48,901 nt of DNA from Pseudogemmobacter humi. Its GTDB lineage: Bacteria; Pseudomonadota; Alphaproteobacteria; Rhodobacterales; Rhodobacteraceae. A model generated the notes under the pieces. That model had not been told where the DNA came from. It did no database searches and was given only the letters and a program-made list of their open reading frames with translations. Shown here one piece after another: positions 8,723 through 16,642 of the stretch. The DNA lies in the NCBI RefSeq assembly GCF_900609055.1, contig NZ_UXAW01000031.1, positions 1 through 48,901 on the forward strand, given 5' to 3'. Position 1 is the stretch's first letter, and each line of letters begins with the position of its first letter. Made by a program: the position numbers and the translations under genes.

Positions 8723-8755
8723 GGTGGGGTTCCGGTGCTGGTTGCAGGTCAACTT

Positions 8756-8784
8756 AGCATAGCCCGCAGTGGTTGGCGATGCAA
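8756..8784 (-). promoter_or_regulatory. Putative promoter of the TetR gene
   Basis: Reading leftwards, TTGCAT (8784-8779) and TATGCT (8761-8756) are 17 bases apart, a fair match to a housekeeping -35/-10 pair. Transcription would begin near 8750, which argues for the TTG at 8722 as the translation start. Confidence 0.4.
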
Positions 8785-8797
8785 AGCGCTATTTCTG

Positions 8798-8821
8798 TTA
8801 CAACATATCGATGAGGCTGAC
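8798..8821 (-). promoter_or_regulatory. Partial copy of the divergent-promoter dyad
   Basis: On the minus strand GTCAGCCTCATC is followed by GTTGTAAC, resembling the site at 12371-12396 (16 of 25 positions by eye). It lies about 14 bases upstream of the predicted tetR -35 box, so simple blocking of polymerase is not obvious. Possible second binding site. Confidence 0.3.
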
Positions 8822-9565
8822 TTAACGACGGACGGCCGGAGATTCGATTGGCAGGCCGTTGCCGCGCGCCCGCAGATACATCTCAAGCTCAACGGCCATT
8901 TGCGATCCCTCGGCCAGCGGCTCGGCCCGTACTGCATCGTTGCACCAGGCGATCATCCTGCCGACCGAGCCCATGTCCTGCCAGAGTTGTCGGTAGATCG
9001 GAAAACCGTTGACCTGTCCCTGGCTGATCACTTCGCCCCGCAGCCGATGGCCCGTCAGATCATCGTGGCAATTGCTGCAGGACAGGTTCAGTTGGCCCCG
9101 GCGCGTATCGAAGTAGAGCCTGCCCCGCTCAATGGCCTCGGCAGCCGGACCATCGGTGCGAACTGATTGCGGGATGCCCCTGGACTGATGCATGACCAGC
9201 GCCGACAACCCCAGCAATTCACGCGAGGAATAGGGCAGGGCAGCCTCGTTCTGGCGCTCCCGGCATTGGTTGATACGCTGCTCCAGCGAAATCACCCGCT
9301 CCAGTTCCGGGTCCCAAAGAGGATAAACGGCACCCACGCCCCGCAGGTTTTCCGGCGCGCCGTGGCAGGACCGGCAACTTCCCTTGTCGGCGGGTGCATC
9401 CCAGAGCCTCTGGCCGAGTTCGACCCAAAGCATGCCGGGATTGGCGAAATCGTCATCCTGCAGGGCACGGGTCTCGGGCAACAGGAAGTCATATCCCGAT
9501 ACCGGGTCGGCCCGCGCCAGCATCGGGACGACACACAGAAGCAGCGCCGCAAGAAGCCGGATCAT
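8822..9565 (-). CDS. soxA: SoxA-like diheme cytochrome c
   Basis: A 247-residue periplasmic protein with a signal peptide (cleaved near ARA-DP, residue 19). It has two haem sites, CRSCH at 64-68 and CSNCH at 163-167, and Cys208 in the conserved RMIAWCNDAVRAEP block, the Cys that becomes a persulfide ligand in known SoxA proteins. SoxA with SoxX couples a sulfur compound oxidatively to the Cys of SoxY. The start overlaps the soxZ stop as ATGA. Last of six leftward genes. All residues needed for SoxAX chemistry seem present, in contrast to the altered SoxY. Confidence 0.9.
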   Translation of the reverse strand: MIRLLAALLLCVVPMLARADPVSGYDFLLPETRALQDDDFANPGMLWVELGQRLWDAPADKGSCRSCHGAPENLRGVGAVYPLWDPELERVISLEQRINQCRERQNEAALPYSSRELLGLSALVMHQSRGIPQSVRTDGPAAEAIERGRLYFDTRRGQLNLSCSNCHDDLTGHRLRGEVISQGQVNGFPIYRQLWQDMGSVGRMIAWCNDAVRAEPLAEGSQMAVELEMYLRARGNGLPIESPAVRR

Positions 9566-9882
9566 TCCACCACCATCTCCTCCTCGGCAGTGGTGATGTC
9601 GCCGTGCTGGTCCATCCAGCGGAACCGCACCGTGCCGGTCGCCTCGGCCCGAAGGGGGAAGGTGAAATAGGGATTGGCCGAGATACCCGGCTCCAGCCGG
9701 ACGAGGATCACCTCTTCGCCGAGGTAGTGGCAGGAGAACTCGGTGATGATGTTCTGGGGGATCAGCGTGCCCTGGGTGGTATAGCTGAAACCGTTGTCCA
9801 TCGGGTGCATTATCATGGTGCGGATCTCGACGATCTCGCCTGGCTTCGCCGTCGGGGGCACGCGGATACGGGTGTTGAACAT
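9562..9882 (-). CDS. soxZ: SoxZ-like sulfur carrier partner
   Basis: A 106-residue immunoglobulin-like beta protein without a signal peptide: MFNTRIRVPPTAKPGEIVEIRTMIMHPMDNGF, then HYLGEEVILVRLEPGISANPYFTF. This agrees in length and motifs with SoxZ, which forms the SoxYZ complex and is exported together with Tat-targeted SoxY. The stop of soxY lies 3 bases upstream and GGGAAGG inside the soxY 3' end is its ribosome site; its own stop overlaps soxA. Confidence 0.9.
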   Translation of the reverse strand: MFNTRIRVPPTAKPGEIVEIRTMIMHPMDNGFSYTTQGTLIPQNIITEFSCHYLGEEVILVRLEPGISANPYFTFPLRAEATGTVRFRWMDQHGDITTAEEEMVVE

Positions 9883-9885
9883 GGC

Positions 9886-10347
9886 TCAATACCTTCCCGG
9901 AAGGGTGGTGCAGGCGCCGACGACGACCCGGACCTCCCGCCTGGCGGTCAACAGGCGGCCGTCCAGATGCTGCGCGACGCAGACGATGGACTGGGTGGCG
10001 GCAAGCCTGATGTTCGTGGTCAGGCTTGCCGCGCAGGCGCGCGGGCCGAAGGCGACCTCGCAGACCACGGGGCGGGGGTTTTCCTCGGCGAAGAGTGCCA
10101 GCCGCGTGATGCGGTCCTCTCCGGTCATCGGGCTTTCGACCAGAACGGTCAGGGGCACCGAATTTCCGGTTTCGGCCAGCGCTGGCAGGTCCAGCGTGAT
10201 CGGCCCCTGGAGCAGCGGGCCCGGGCCGAACAGAGTCGCGATACGATCACGCACTTCCGGGGGCGTGGCCAGCACAGGAAGCGGGACCAATGTCGTAGCC
10301 AGCCCCAGAAGCACATGTCGGCGGGGGATCGTCATTTGCCGTCTCAT
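9886..10347 (-). CDS. soxY: SoxY-like sulfur carrier with atypical C-terminus
   Basis: A 153-residue protein with a Tat-like leader (PRRHVLLGLATTL, cleaved near VLA-TP) and the SoxY beta-sandwich. Known SoxY proteins end in a mobile arm Gly-Gly-Cys-Gly-Gly, whose single Cys carries the sulfur substrate. Here the end reads VRVVVGACTTLPGRY: Cys146 is kept, but only one Gly precedes it, the following Gly pair is Thr-Thr, and seven residues follow the Cys. Three more Cys occur (96, 105, 123), which is unusual. No SoxB gene is in the window. Start ATG overlaps the soxX stop. It may carry a different substrate or dock with a different partner. Confidence 0.85.
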   Translation of the reverse strand: MRRQMTIPRRHVLLGLATTLVPLPVLATPPEVRDRIATLFGPGPLLQGPITLDLPALAETGNSVPLTVLVESPMTGEDRITRLALFAEENPRPVVCEVAFGPRACAASLTTNIRLAATQSIVCVAQHLDGRLLTARREVRVVVGACTTLPGRY

Positions 10348-10736
10348 TTCTGCATTGCCAGCCAGCCGGCAATAGCGTGTATCTCGCCTTCCGTCAGGAT
10401 CGGCTTGCCGCGATAGCGCGGATTCACATCGGTCATTCCCTCGTTTGTACCGTAGGGGGGCATCACCGTCTGCGGATTGAACTTCCGGGCATCAATGATC
10501 CTTGCACGTAATTCGGCCTCTGTCAGCCGCCCGCCGACTCCGGCCAGCGACGGGCCGATATCGCCCTGCGCTTCTTCGGGCAGGCCGATACCCGGGATCA
10601 CATGGCAGATCGAGCAATTGCCCTTGGCGGAATCCCGTATCAGTTCGGCCCCCGATGATTGCTGTGCGAGTGCAGGAGAAAGCGCAGGCCCCGCGCAGAT
10701 CAACCATATAGCTGTGAGGTGATGGTATCGAACCAT
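10344..10736 (-). CDS. soxX: SoxX-like monoheme cytochrome c
   Basis: A 130-residue periplasmic cytochrome with a signal peptide (cleaved near ALA-QQ, residue 24), haem site CSICH at 41-45, and Met92 in QTVMPPYG as probable sixth ligand. SoxX pairs with SoxA and takes electrons when a sulfur compound is joined to SoxY. Its start lies inside the end of the flavoprotein gene (37-base overlap) and its stop overlaps soxY as ATGA, indicating tight translational coupling. Confidence 0.9.
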   Translation of the reverse strand: MVRYHHLTAIWLICAGPALSPALAQQSSGAELIRDSAKGNCSICHVIPGIGLPEEAQGDIGPSLAGVGGRLTEAELRARIIDARKFNPQTVMPPYGTNEGMTDVNPRYRGKPILTEGEIHAIAGWLAMQK

Positions 10737-11956
10737 GATCGGGCATACTCCGCTTCGGCGGCATGGGTTTCCGCGCTTGCACCAAGCGCTGTCGTTCGAC
10801 CTTCGGAAAGCACCAGTGAGACCTTTTCCGGCCCCGGTTCGTAAACATCCGCGATGGAAAAGCCGTAGTCCGGTGCCGTCAGGCTGTAGCAGACGTTCAA
10901 CAGCTTGGCGCCCTGCGGCTCATGGCCCGCAAGCCGTGCAAGGATCGCGCGAGCGCAGGCGCGGGCCTGTCCATTGGCCGAAAAGGCCGATTTGGGCATG
11001 TCGCCCTGCAAGGCTGCATCGCCGAGGATATGGATGCCGGGTGCCACCCGGCTTTCGAAACCCACTGGCTCGACCGGGCACCAGCCGAGGCCATCGTCCA
11101 GCCCGGCATCGGTCAGGATGCGGGCCGCGCGCTGCGGCGGGATGATGTTGGCCACCGCCGCCGTCACATCGTCGAAGCCGGTGGAGATCCGCATCGTTCC
11201 CGCATCCACGGCCATGACCGCGCCCGAGGCGCTGCCCGGAACGCGCTCGATCATGCCGGGATAAAGGCTGGCCCAGGCTTCCTCGAAGAGCGGCTGTTTC
11301 GAGAACGCGTCCTGCGCGTCGAGGACGAGGATCTTCGAGGCCGGTTTGTTCGTCTTGAGGTAGTGCGCGATCAGGCTGATGCGTTCATAGGGGCCGGGCG
11401 GACAGCGGAAGGGCGGCGCGGGGATGCCGACGACGACCAGCCCGCCGTCCTCCATCGCCACCAGCTGCTCGCGCAGGATTTCCGTCTGGCGGCCCGCCTT
11501 CCAGGCGTGGGGGACTTGTTCGGCGGTGGCCGGGGAAAGCCCCTCGATGGCAGCCCAGTCGAACGAGATGCCCGGCGCCAGCACCATGACATCGCCGGTC
11601 AACCGGGTCCCGTCGGCAAGCGAGATACTCCGGGTTTCGGGATCGATTCCGGTTGCTTCCGCCCGGATCAGCCGGACTCCGGCCCGACCGAGCGCCACGA
11701 GGTCGAAGGCGATGCGCTCCATCGGCCACAGCCCGCCCAACACGCCGTTCGAGAAGGGGCAGGTGTGGATCGTCGCATCACGCTCGATCAGCGTGACGCG
11801 CAGCTCGGGGACGCCGGCCAGCAGGCGGGCCACCGTGGCACCGCCAAAGCCCGCACCCAGCACGATCACATGCGCCGCCGTTCCCGCACGCAGCAGCGCG
11901 GGGGCGGCAAGTCCGCCCGCAAGGGTTGCCAGAAACGCGCGGCGGCCGGTATTCAT
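10700..11956 (-). CDS. soxF: Flavocytochrome c sulfide dehydrogenase flavoprotein (SoxF/FccB)
   Basis: A 418-residue Tat-exported flavoprotein (GRRAFLATLAGG leader). It has the FAD motif VIVLGAGFGGATVAR near residue 30, Cys66 in HTCPFSN (the Cys that binds FAD covalently in FccB), Cys185 in PFRCPPGPYER and Cys293 in GWCPVEP (the redox disulfide), and a C-terminal FCSD domain (GFSIADVYEPG). Such enzymes oxidise sulfide or persulfide and pass electrons to a cytochrome c, which is encoded just upstream with an ATGA overlap. In Paracoccus the SoxF homologue accompanies the sox genes. Confidence 0.9.
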   Translation of the reverse strand: MNTGRRAFLATLAGGLAAPALLRAGTAAHVIVLGAGFGGATVARLLAGVPELRVTLIERDATIHTCPFSNGVLGGLWPMERIAFDLVALGRAGVRLIRAEATGIDPETRSISLADGTRLTGDVMVLAPGISFDWAAIEGLSPATAEQVPHAWKAGRQTEILREQLVAMEDGGLVVVGIPAPPFRCPPGPYERISLIAHYLKTNKPASKILVLDAQDAFSKQPLFEEAWASLYPGMIERVPGSASGAVMAVDAGTMRISTGFDDVTAAVANIIPPQRAARILTDAGLDDGLGWCPVEPVGFESRVAPGIHILGDAALQGDMPKSAFSANGQARACARAILARLAGHEPQGAKLLNVCYSLTAPDYGFSIADVYEPGPEKVSLVLSEGRTTALGASAETHAAEAEYARSWFDTITSQLYG

Positions 11957-12276
11957 GGTGACACCCCCGCAAAGTAGTCCGCCAGGGCGGCGATCTCATC
12001 CGTGTCGTAGCCGCGCATCAGCCTTGGCATGATGGTCGAACCGGGGGAGGGAGATCGCAGCGCAAGCATCTTCTGCTGCAACCCGGTCATGTCCTGCCCC
12101 GCCAGTGCCGGTATCCGTCCGCCGCCCCGGCCACCCTCACCATGGCATGAGAAGCAGGCCTCGGCCAATGCCTTGCCATCCGGCAGGGGAGGCTGCACCG
12201 GCCCCGCAAGCACCATGCCGCATGGCAATGACAGCAGCATGACAATGAAAATGCTGGGTTTTCCTGGCTTTATCAA
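11953..12276 (-). CDS. Small cytochrome c, partner of the SoxF-like flavoprotein
   Basis: A 107-residue monoheme cytochrome c if started at TTG 12276, which has GAGGAGG 8 bases upstream; this yields a clean signal peptide (SIFIVMLLSLPCGMVLAG). A longer frame to 12408 exists but its extra residues do not look like protein. The haem site is CFSCH at 41-45, and MPRLMRGYD probably provides the Met ligand. It is the FccA/SoxE-like electron acceptor of the flavoprotein encoded next, though SoxE of Paracoccus is diheme and this one has a single haem. Confidence 0.8.
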   Translation of the reverse strand: MIKPGKPSIFIVMLLSLPCGMVLAGPVQPPLPDGKALAEACFSCHGEGGRGGGRIPALAGQDMTGLQQKMLALRSPSPGSTIMPRLMRGYDTDEIAALADYFAGVSP

Positions 12277-12370
12277 TGAACCGGCCTCCTCGGGGACGGC
12301 AGAGCTTGCTGCACCCGCGAATAACCGGGCCTCTCTGTCCGGAAAAATGGGGCACATTGTCCGTTTAGTC

Positions 12371-12396
12371 TTGTCAGCCTGATCTGTCGCTGTCAA
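12371..12396. promoter_or_regulatory. Dyad in the divergent promoter region, possible TetR operator
   Basis: TTGTCAGC and GCTGTCAA, inverted with one mismatch and 10 bases apart, sit between the sox-like operon and the molybdenum hydroxylase operon. The right arm contains a perfect TTGACA (-35 type) for leftward transcription. Part of it, GTCAGCCTGATC, recurs as GTCAGCCTCATC upstream of the tetR gene (8810-8821 on the minus strand). Consistent with a shared operator; not proven. Confidence 0.45.
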
Positions 12397-12483
12397 CATC
12401 ATCGGCAAGGCGCAGCGCGACCTTGCAGGCCCCCGGCGACGGCCACGTCGTCATGGAACCCACGCTACCCGAGGAGGAGAGCC

Positions 12484-12942
12484 ATGTCGTTCACCCTGAA
12501 CATCAACGGCAACGAGATGGAGGTGGATGCCGCGCCGGAAACCCCGCTTCTCTGGGCCTTGCGCGACCATCTGGGCCTGACCGGCACGAAGTTCGGCTGC
12601 GGCATCGCGCAGTGCGGCGCCTGCACCGTCCATGTCGACGGCGTCGCCACCCGCTCCTGCCAGTTCCCCGTCGAGGCTGCGGTCGGCAGCGAGATCACCA
12701 CGATCGAGGGGCTGGACCCGCAGGGTGGGCATGTCCTGCAGAAGGTCTGGACCGAGATGAACGTGCCGCAATGCGGCTACTGCCAGTCGGGGATGGTCAT
12801 GGCGGTCGCCTCGCTGCTGAAGGATATCCCCGAGCCGACCGATGCGGACATCGATCTCTATGTCGACAACATCTGTCGATGCGGCACCTATCCGCGCGTC
12901 CGCGCTGCGATTCATCGCGCCGCCGAACTGATGAAGGCCTGA
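12484..12942 (+). CDS. iorA: [2Fe-2S] small subunit of a molybdenum hydroxylase
   Basis: A 152-residue protein with two iron-sulfur domains. The plant-ferredoxin cluster uses Cys39, 44, 47 and 59 (FGCGIAQCGACTVHVDG); the second, all-helical cluster uses Cys97, 100, 131 and 133 (CGYCQSGM, CRCGTYPRVR). This is the IorA/XdhA-type subunit that relays electrons from the molybdenum site. A strong GAGGAGAGCC precedes the ATG. It has no signal peptide and presumably crosses the membrane bound to the Tat-exported large subunit encoded 14 bases downstream. The symbol is by family resemblance to isoquinoline 1-oxidoreductase; the substrate is unknown. Confidence 0.85.
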   Translation: MSFTLNINGNEMEVDAAPETPLLWALRDHLGLTGTKFGCGIAQCGACTVHVDGVATRSCQFPVEAAVGSEITTIEGLDPQGGHVLQKVWTEMNVPQCGYCQSGMVMAVASLLKDIPEPTDADIDLYVDNICRCGTYPRVRAAIHRAAELMKA

Positions 12943-12956
12943 GGGGGGAAGCAGAC

Positions 12957-15221
12957 ATGACCGAACGGATCAAGCTCTCCCGCCGTGGTTTCATCACTGC
13001 CGTCGTCGGCGCCGGAGGGGCGCTGGTGATGGGGATCAGCCGTCCGCTGATGGCGGCCACGGCTGGCGCCGAGCCTTGGGAAACGCCCTCGGACGGGACT
13101 GCATTCACCCCCTGGATCAAGATCGACACCGCCGGCAAGGTGACGGTCTATGTCACCCATCCCGACATAGGAAACGGTGTTATCACCCAGTCCTGCGCCT
13201 ATGTTCGCGAAGAGCTCGAATGCCGCTGGGAGGATATCCGCGCCGAATACGCGGCTCCGGAGCGCGATCATGCGATGGGCAGCGCTTATTCCGCAGTGGG
13301 CGGTGCGCTGGCCTATTTTTCGGGCCGTTCGACTTCGGAACCCCGCCGCACCGCCTTCATGACCGCGGCCGCCGGTGCGCGTGAGCGGCTGAAAGCCGCC
13401 GCCGCAGCCGCCTGGGGGGTCGATGCGGGCGAGGTCGCCGTCGCCGAGGGATTGTTGAGCCATGCCGCCTCGGGGCGCTCTGCCCCGTTTGGCGAATTCG
13501 TCCAGGCCGCTTCGCAGGTGGTGCCGGAGGCGGAACCCGCCCCGAAGACGAGAGAGCAATGGACCTTTCTGAACAAGGTCGATCCGGCCAAGATCCAGAT
13601 CCCCGAGATCGTCACCGGCAAGGCCGTCTATGGCATTGATGTCCGTCTGCCGGGCATGGTCTATGCCGCGCTGCGCCAGTCTCCGGTGATGGGCGGCACG
13701 CTGGTCAGCTATGATTTCGAGGCGATCCGAAACATGCCCGGCGTGCGTGCCGTGGTCGAGGTCAGGCCCACCGATCCCGGTGAACCGGACCGGATCAAGT
13801 CTCCGTTCCCGATGGGGGCGGCGATGAACGGCTCGGCCATCGCGGTGATCGCCGATCATTACTGGCAGGCGCGCACGGCGCTGGATGCGCTGCCTGTGGT
13901 CTGGGACGATGGTCCCGGTGCCAAATGGAAGACGACCGGAATGATCGAGGAGGCGGTCATGGCCGCCACCCGGCAACCCGGTGGAACGGTGGAGCTTTCC
14001 GTGGGCGACGTCGAGGCAGAGTTCGCCATGGGCGGCACCATCCTTGAGGCGGAATACATGACGCCTTATTGCGACCAGGTGCAGATGGAGCCGCTGAACT
14101 GCACCGTCATGGTCAGCGACAGTGCCGCCGAGGTCTGGACGCCCTCGCAGCATACCCAGCAGGTCTTTGCCCTGACCGTGCAGGAAACCGGCCTTGCCCC
14201 CGAACAGGTCAAGGTCCACCAGACCTATGTCGGCGGCGGCTTCGGGCGCCGGGTCTTCGGCGACGACAGCCGCATGGCGGTGGGGGTGGCCAAGGGCTAC
14301 AAGGGGGTCCCCGTCCATGTGATCTGGAGCCGGGAGGAATCCGTGCGGCAGGGCCGCTACCGCTCGATCATGGGGGCCTCGATCAAGGCGAAGCTGGGCG
14401 ATGATGGTCTGCCGGTCGCGATGCGCACCCGCATTTCGGGGGGGCCGGGCTATTTCACCATGGGGATCGCCGATACCGTGCTGCCGCTGATCGTGCCCAA
14501 TGTCCAGGTGGAAAGCCAGGTCGTTTCAGACATTCATCTGAAGGTCGGGCCGCTCAGGGGGCCAGGCTACAACTCCACCGTGTTCTTCTATGAGAGCATC
14601 GTGGACGAGATGGCGCGCGCGGCGCAGGAAGACCCGCTGGACTATCGCATCCGTCTTTACGACAGGTGGGAGGACAAGGGCTGGGTCAACATTCTCCGGG
14701 TTCTGAAGGAAAAGTCCGGCTGGGGTCAACCTCTTCCTGCCGGCCACGCGCGCGGCGTCTCGATCGGCAACTGGGGTATGGGCGGGCGGGCGCATCACGG
14801 GACCACGCTGGGCGCAGTCGTCCATGCCGAGGTCACGTCCCATGGTGAGATCAGGGTCCATCGGATCGACGTGGCCTTCGACACCGGGCGGGTGATGAAC
14901 CGCGATGCGGTGCGCGTGCAGTTGGAAGGCGGAACGATCTTCGGCTTGAACCTCGCTCTGAACGAGAAACTGAACATCGAGAACGGCCGCATCGTCGAAG
15001 GCAATTACGACGAATACCCGGTGATCCGCATGGCGGACACGCCCGAGATCCATATCCATTTCGAGGCGCTGACCGACCACGACCGTTATGACGAGATCGG
15101 CGAGCCGCCGGTGGGGCCGGTGGGACCGGCGCTGGCGAATGCGGTTTTCCACATCACCGGCAAGCAGATGCGGACCCAGCCGTTCCGCGAGCATGACCTG
15201 GGACAGGGAGGCGGCGTCTAG
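12957..15221 (+). CDS. iorB: Tat-exported molybdopterin large subunit (isoquinoline oxidoreductase-like)
   Basis: A 754-residue xanthine-oxidase-family subunit. The start at 12957 follows GAGGGGGGAAG and yields a twin-arginine leader LSRRGFITAVVGAGG, so the enzyme works in the periplasm. Family blocks include QVQMEPLNC (about residue 375), YVGGGFGRRVFGDDSR, the cofactor-contact GPLRGPGYN, and near the end IGEPPVGPVGPALANAV with the catalytic Glu. Enzymes of this group hydroxylate N-heterocycles or oxidise aldehydes with water-derived oxygen. Electrons would go through the 2Fe-2S subunit to the triheme cytochrome encoded next. Divergent from the sox-like operon, which hints at a sulfur-containing substrate; that is inference. 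Confidence 0.88.
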   Translation: MTERIKLSRRGFITAVVGAGGALVMGISRPLMAATAGAEPWETPSDGTAFTPWIKIDTAGKVTVYVTHPDIGNGVITQSCAYVREELECRWEDIRAEYAAPERDHAMGSAYSAVGGALAYFSGRSTSEPRRTAFMTAAAGARERLKAAAAAAWGVDAGEVAVAEGLLSHAASGRSAPFGEFVQAASQVVPEAEPAPKTREQWTFLNKVDPAKIQIPEIVTGKAVYGIDVRLPGMVYAALRQSPVMGGTLVSYDFEAIRNMPGVRAVVEVRPTDPGEPDRIKSPFPMGAAMNGSAIAVIADHYWQARTALDALPVVWDDGPGAKWKTTGMIEEAVMAATRQPGGTVELSVGDVEAEFAMGGTILEAEYMTPYCDQVQMEPLNCTVMVSDSAAEVWTPSQHTQQVFALTVQETGLAPEQVKVHQTYVGGGFGRRVFGDDSRMAVGVAKGYKGVPVHVIWSREESVRQGRYRSIMGASIKAKLGDDGLPVAMRTRISGGPGYFTMGIADTVLPLIVPNVQVESQVVSDIHLKVGPLRGPGYNSTVFFYESIVDEMARAAQEDPLDYRIRLYDRWEDKGWVNILRVLKEKSGWGQPLPAGHARGVSIGNWGMGGRAHHGTTLGAVVHAEVTSHGEIRVHRIDVAFDTGRVMNRDAVRVQLEGGTIFGLNLALNEKLNIENGRIVEGNYDEYPVIRMADTPEIHIHFEALTDHDRYDEIGEPPVGPVGPALANAVFHITGKQMRTQPFREHDLGQGGGV

Positions 15222-15245
15222 GACGCCCGCCAGGAGGACCGGATC

Positions 15246-16586
15246 ATGAAAAAGCTGGGAAGATTTCTCGGACGGCTGCTTTTGGCGGCTGCCATTCTGG
15301 CGGGTCTTGCCATCTGGTATGGCACCCGCCTTCCGGGCAGCCCCTTCGATGGCCTGGAGGCAGGACCCGCCCTGCCGGTCGAAACCGGCGAATATGCCGC
15401 GAGGGTCTCGGACTGCGTGGCCTGCCATTCGACCGAGCACGGCCCGCCCTTTGCCGGCGGCCTGCCGATGGGCACGCCGCTGGGAACGATCCATGCCACC
15501 AACATCACGCCCGACCCCGACTATGGGATCGGCACCTACACCCTTGCCGATTTCGACCGTGCGGTGCGCCGCGGCGTCGCGCCCGACGGGCGGCGGCTCT
15601 ATCCGGCGATGCCCTACACATCCTACGCGAAGCTGACGGATGAGGATGTGGCCGCGCTTTACGACTACTTCATGAACCACGTGAAGCCCGTGGCGCAGCC
15701 CAATCCCCAAAACGACATTCCCTGGCCTCTGTCGATCCGCTGGCCGCTGGAGTTCTGGAACCTCGCCCTCGCGCCGACCGGCACCTACCAGCCCGACCCC
15801 GCGCAGGACGGGATGTGGAACCGCGGCGCCTATCTGGTGCAGGCGGGCGGGCATTGCGGCGCCTGCCATACGCCGCGCAACGCCATCATGGCCGAAAAGG
15901 GCTATGACGAAACCGCCCCGGAGTTTCTGGCCGGTGCCTTGCTGGACGGCTGGTATGCGCCATCGCTGCGCGGCGCTTCGGGCAACGGCGTGGGTCGCTG
16001 GACAGAGGAGGAACTGGTGTCCTTCCTCAAGCGCGGACGCAACCGGCATGCGGTGGTCTTCGGCTCGATGATGGAGGCGTTCAACAACTCGACCGCCTTC
16101 ATGACCAACGAGGATCTGGAAGCCATTGCGCACTACCTGAAATCCCTGCCGCGCGCGCCGGAACCCGAGTGGCAGTATGACGGCAGCACCACCGCCGCGC
16201 TGGCAGGCGGCATTTCGGCCGACAGTCGCGGTGCGCAAGTCTATCTGCAGAAGTGCAGCCATTGCCACGGGCGCGACGGCAAGGGGCGCGGTGAATTCGT
16301 GCCACCCCTGGCAGGAGCTTCATCGGTACTGGCCGGGCCCGCGGATTCGGTTGTCAACATCACGCTGAACGGCGCGGGCAGGGTGGTCGCCGGCGGTGTC
16401 CCCGACAGCTACCGCATGCCGCCTTATCGGGTGACCCTGAGCGATCGCGACATCGCAGCCGTCGCCACTTTCGTACGCCAGTCCTGGGGGAATACCGGCG
16501 GCCCGGTCACATCCGAAGAGGTGGCAAGACTGCGGGCTCACACGGATCCATTCAGCGATGCGGTCATACTGCTGCAGATGCGCTGA
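15246..16586 (+). CDS. Membrane-anchored triheme cytochrome c
   Basis: A 446-residue protein with an uncleaved-looking N-terminal membrane segment (residues 9-25) and three haem sites: CVACH 57-61, CGACH 204-208, CSHCH 337-341. This three-domain layout matches the cytochrome subunits of alcohol, gluconate and aldehyde dehydrogenases (AdhB-like), which pass electrons to ubiquinone or a terminal oxidase. It lies 24 bases after the molybdopterin subunit and is the natural electron acceptor of that enzyme. Confidence 0.9.
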   Translation: MKKLGRFLGRLLLAAAILAGLAIWYGTRLPGSPFDGLEAGPALPVETGEYAARVSDCVACHSTEHGPPFAGGLPMGTPLGTIHATNITPDPDYGIGTYTLADFDRAVRRGVAPDGRRLYPAMPYTSYAKLTDEDVAALYDYFMNHVKPVAQPNPQNDIPWPLSIRWPLEFWNLALAPTGTYQPDPAQDGMWNRGAYLVQAGGHCGACHTPRNAIMAEKGYDETAPEFLAGALLDGWYAPSLRGASGNGVGRWTEEELVSFLKRGRNRHAVVFGSMMEAFNNSTAFMTNEDLEAIAHYLKSLPRAPEPEWQYDGSTTAALAGGISADSRGAQVYLQKCSHCHGRDGKGRGEFVPPLAGASSVLAGPADSVVNITLNGAGRVVAGGVPDSYRMPPYRVTLSDRDIAAVATFVRQSWGNTGGPVTSEEVARLRAHTDPFSDAVILLQMR

Positions 16587-16642
16587 TACGGCAGCGGCCC
16601 CTGCGGGGGGGCCGCCGTCCCATCCGCAAGGAAGGATCGCCG

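Noticed and set aside
12423-12956. Long upstream extension of the molybdopterin subunit frame
   Set aside because: It runs through the 2Fe-2S subunit gene in another frame; the Tat leader and ribosome site place the start at 12957.
12912-14318. Long leftward frame opposite the molybdopterin subunit
   Set aside because: Shadow of a well-supported gene; no known domains.
14526-16268. 580-codon leftward frame opposite the molybdopterin and cytochrome genes
   Set aside because: High GC makes long antisense frames common; the rightward products have clear haem and cofactor motifs.
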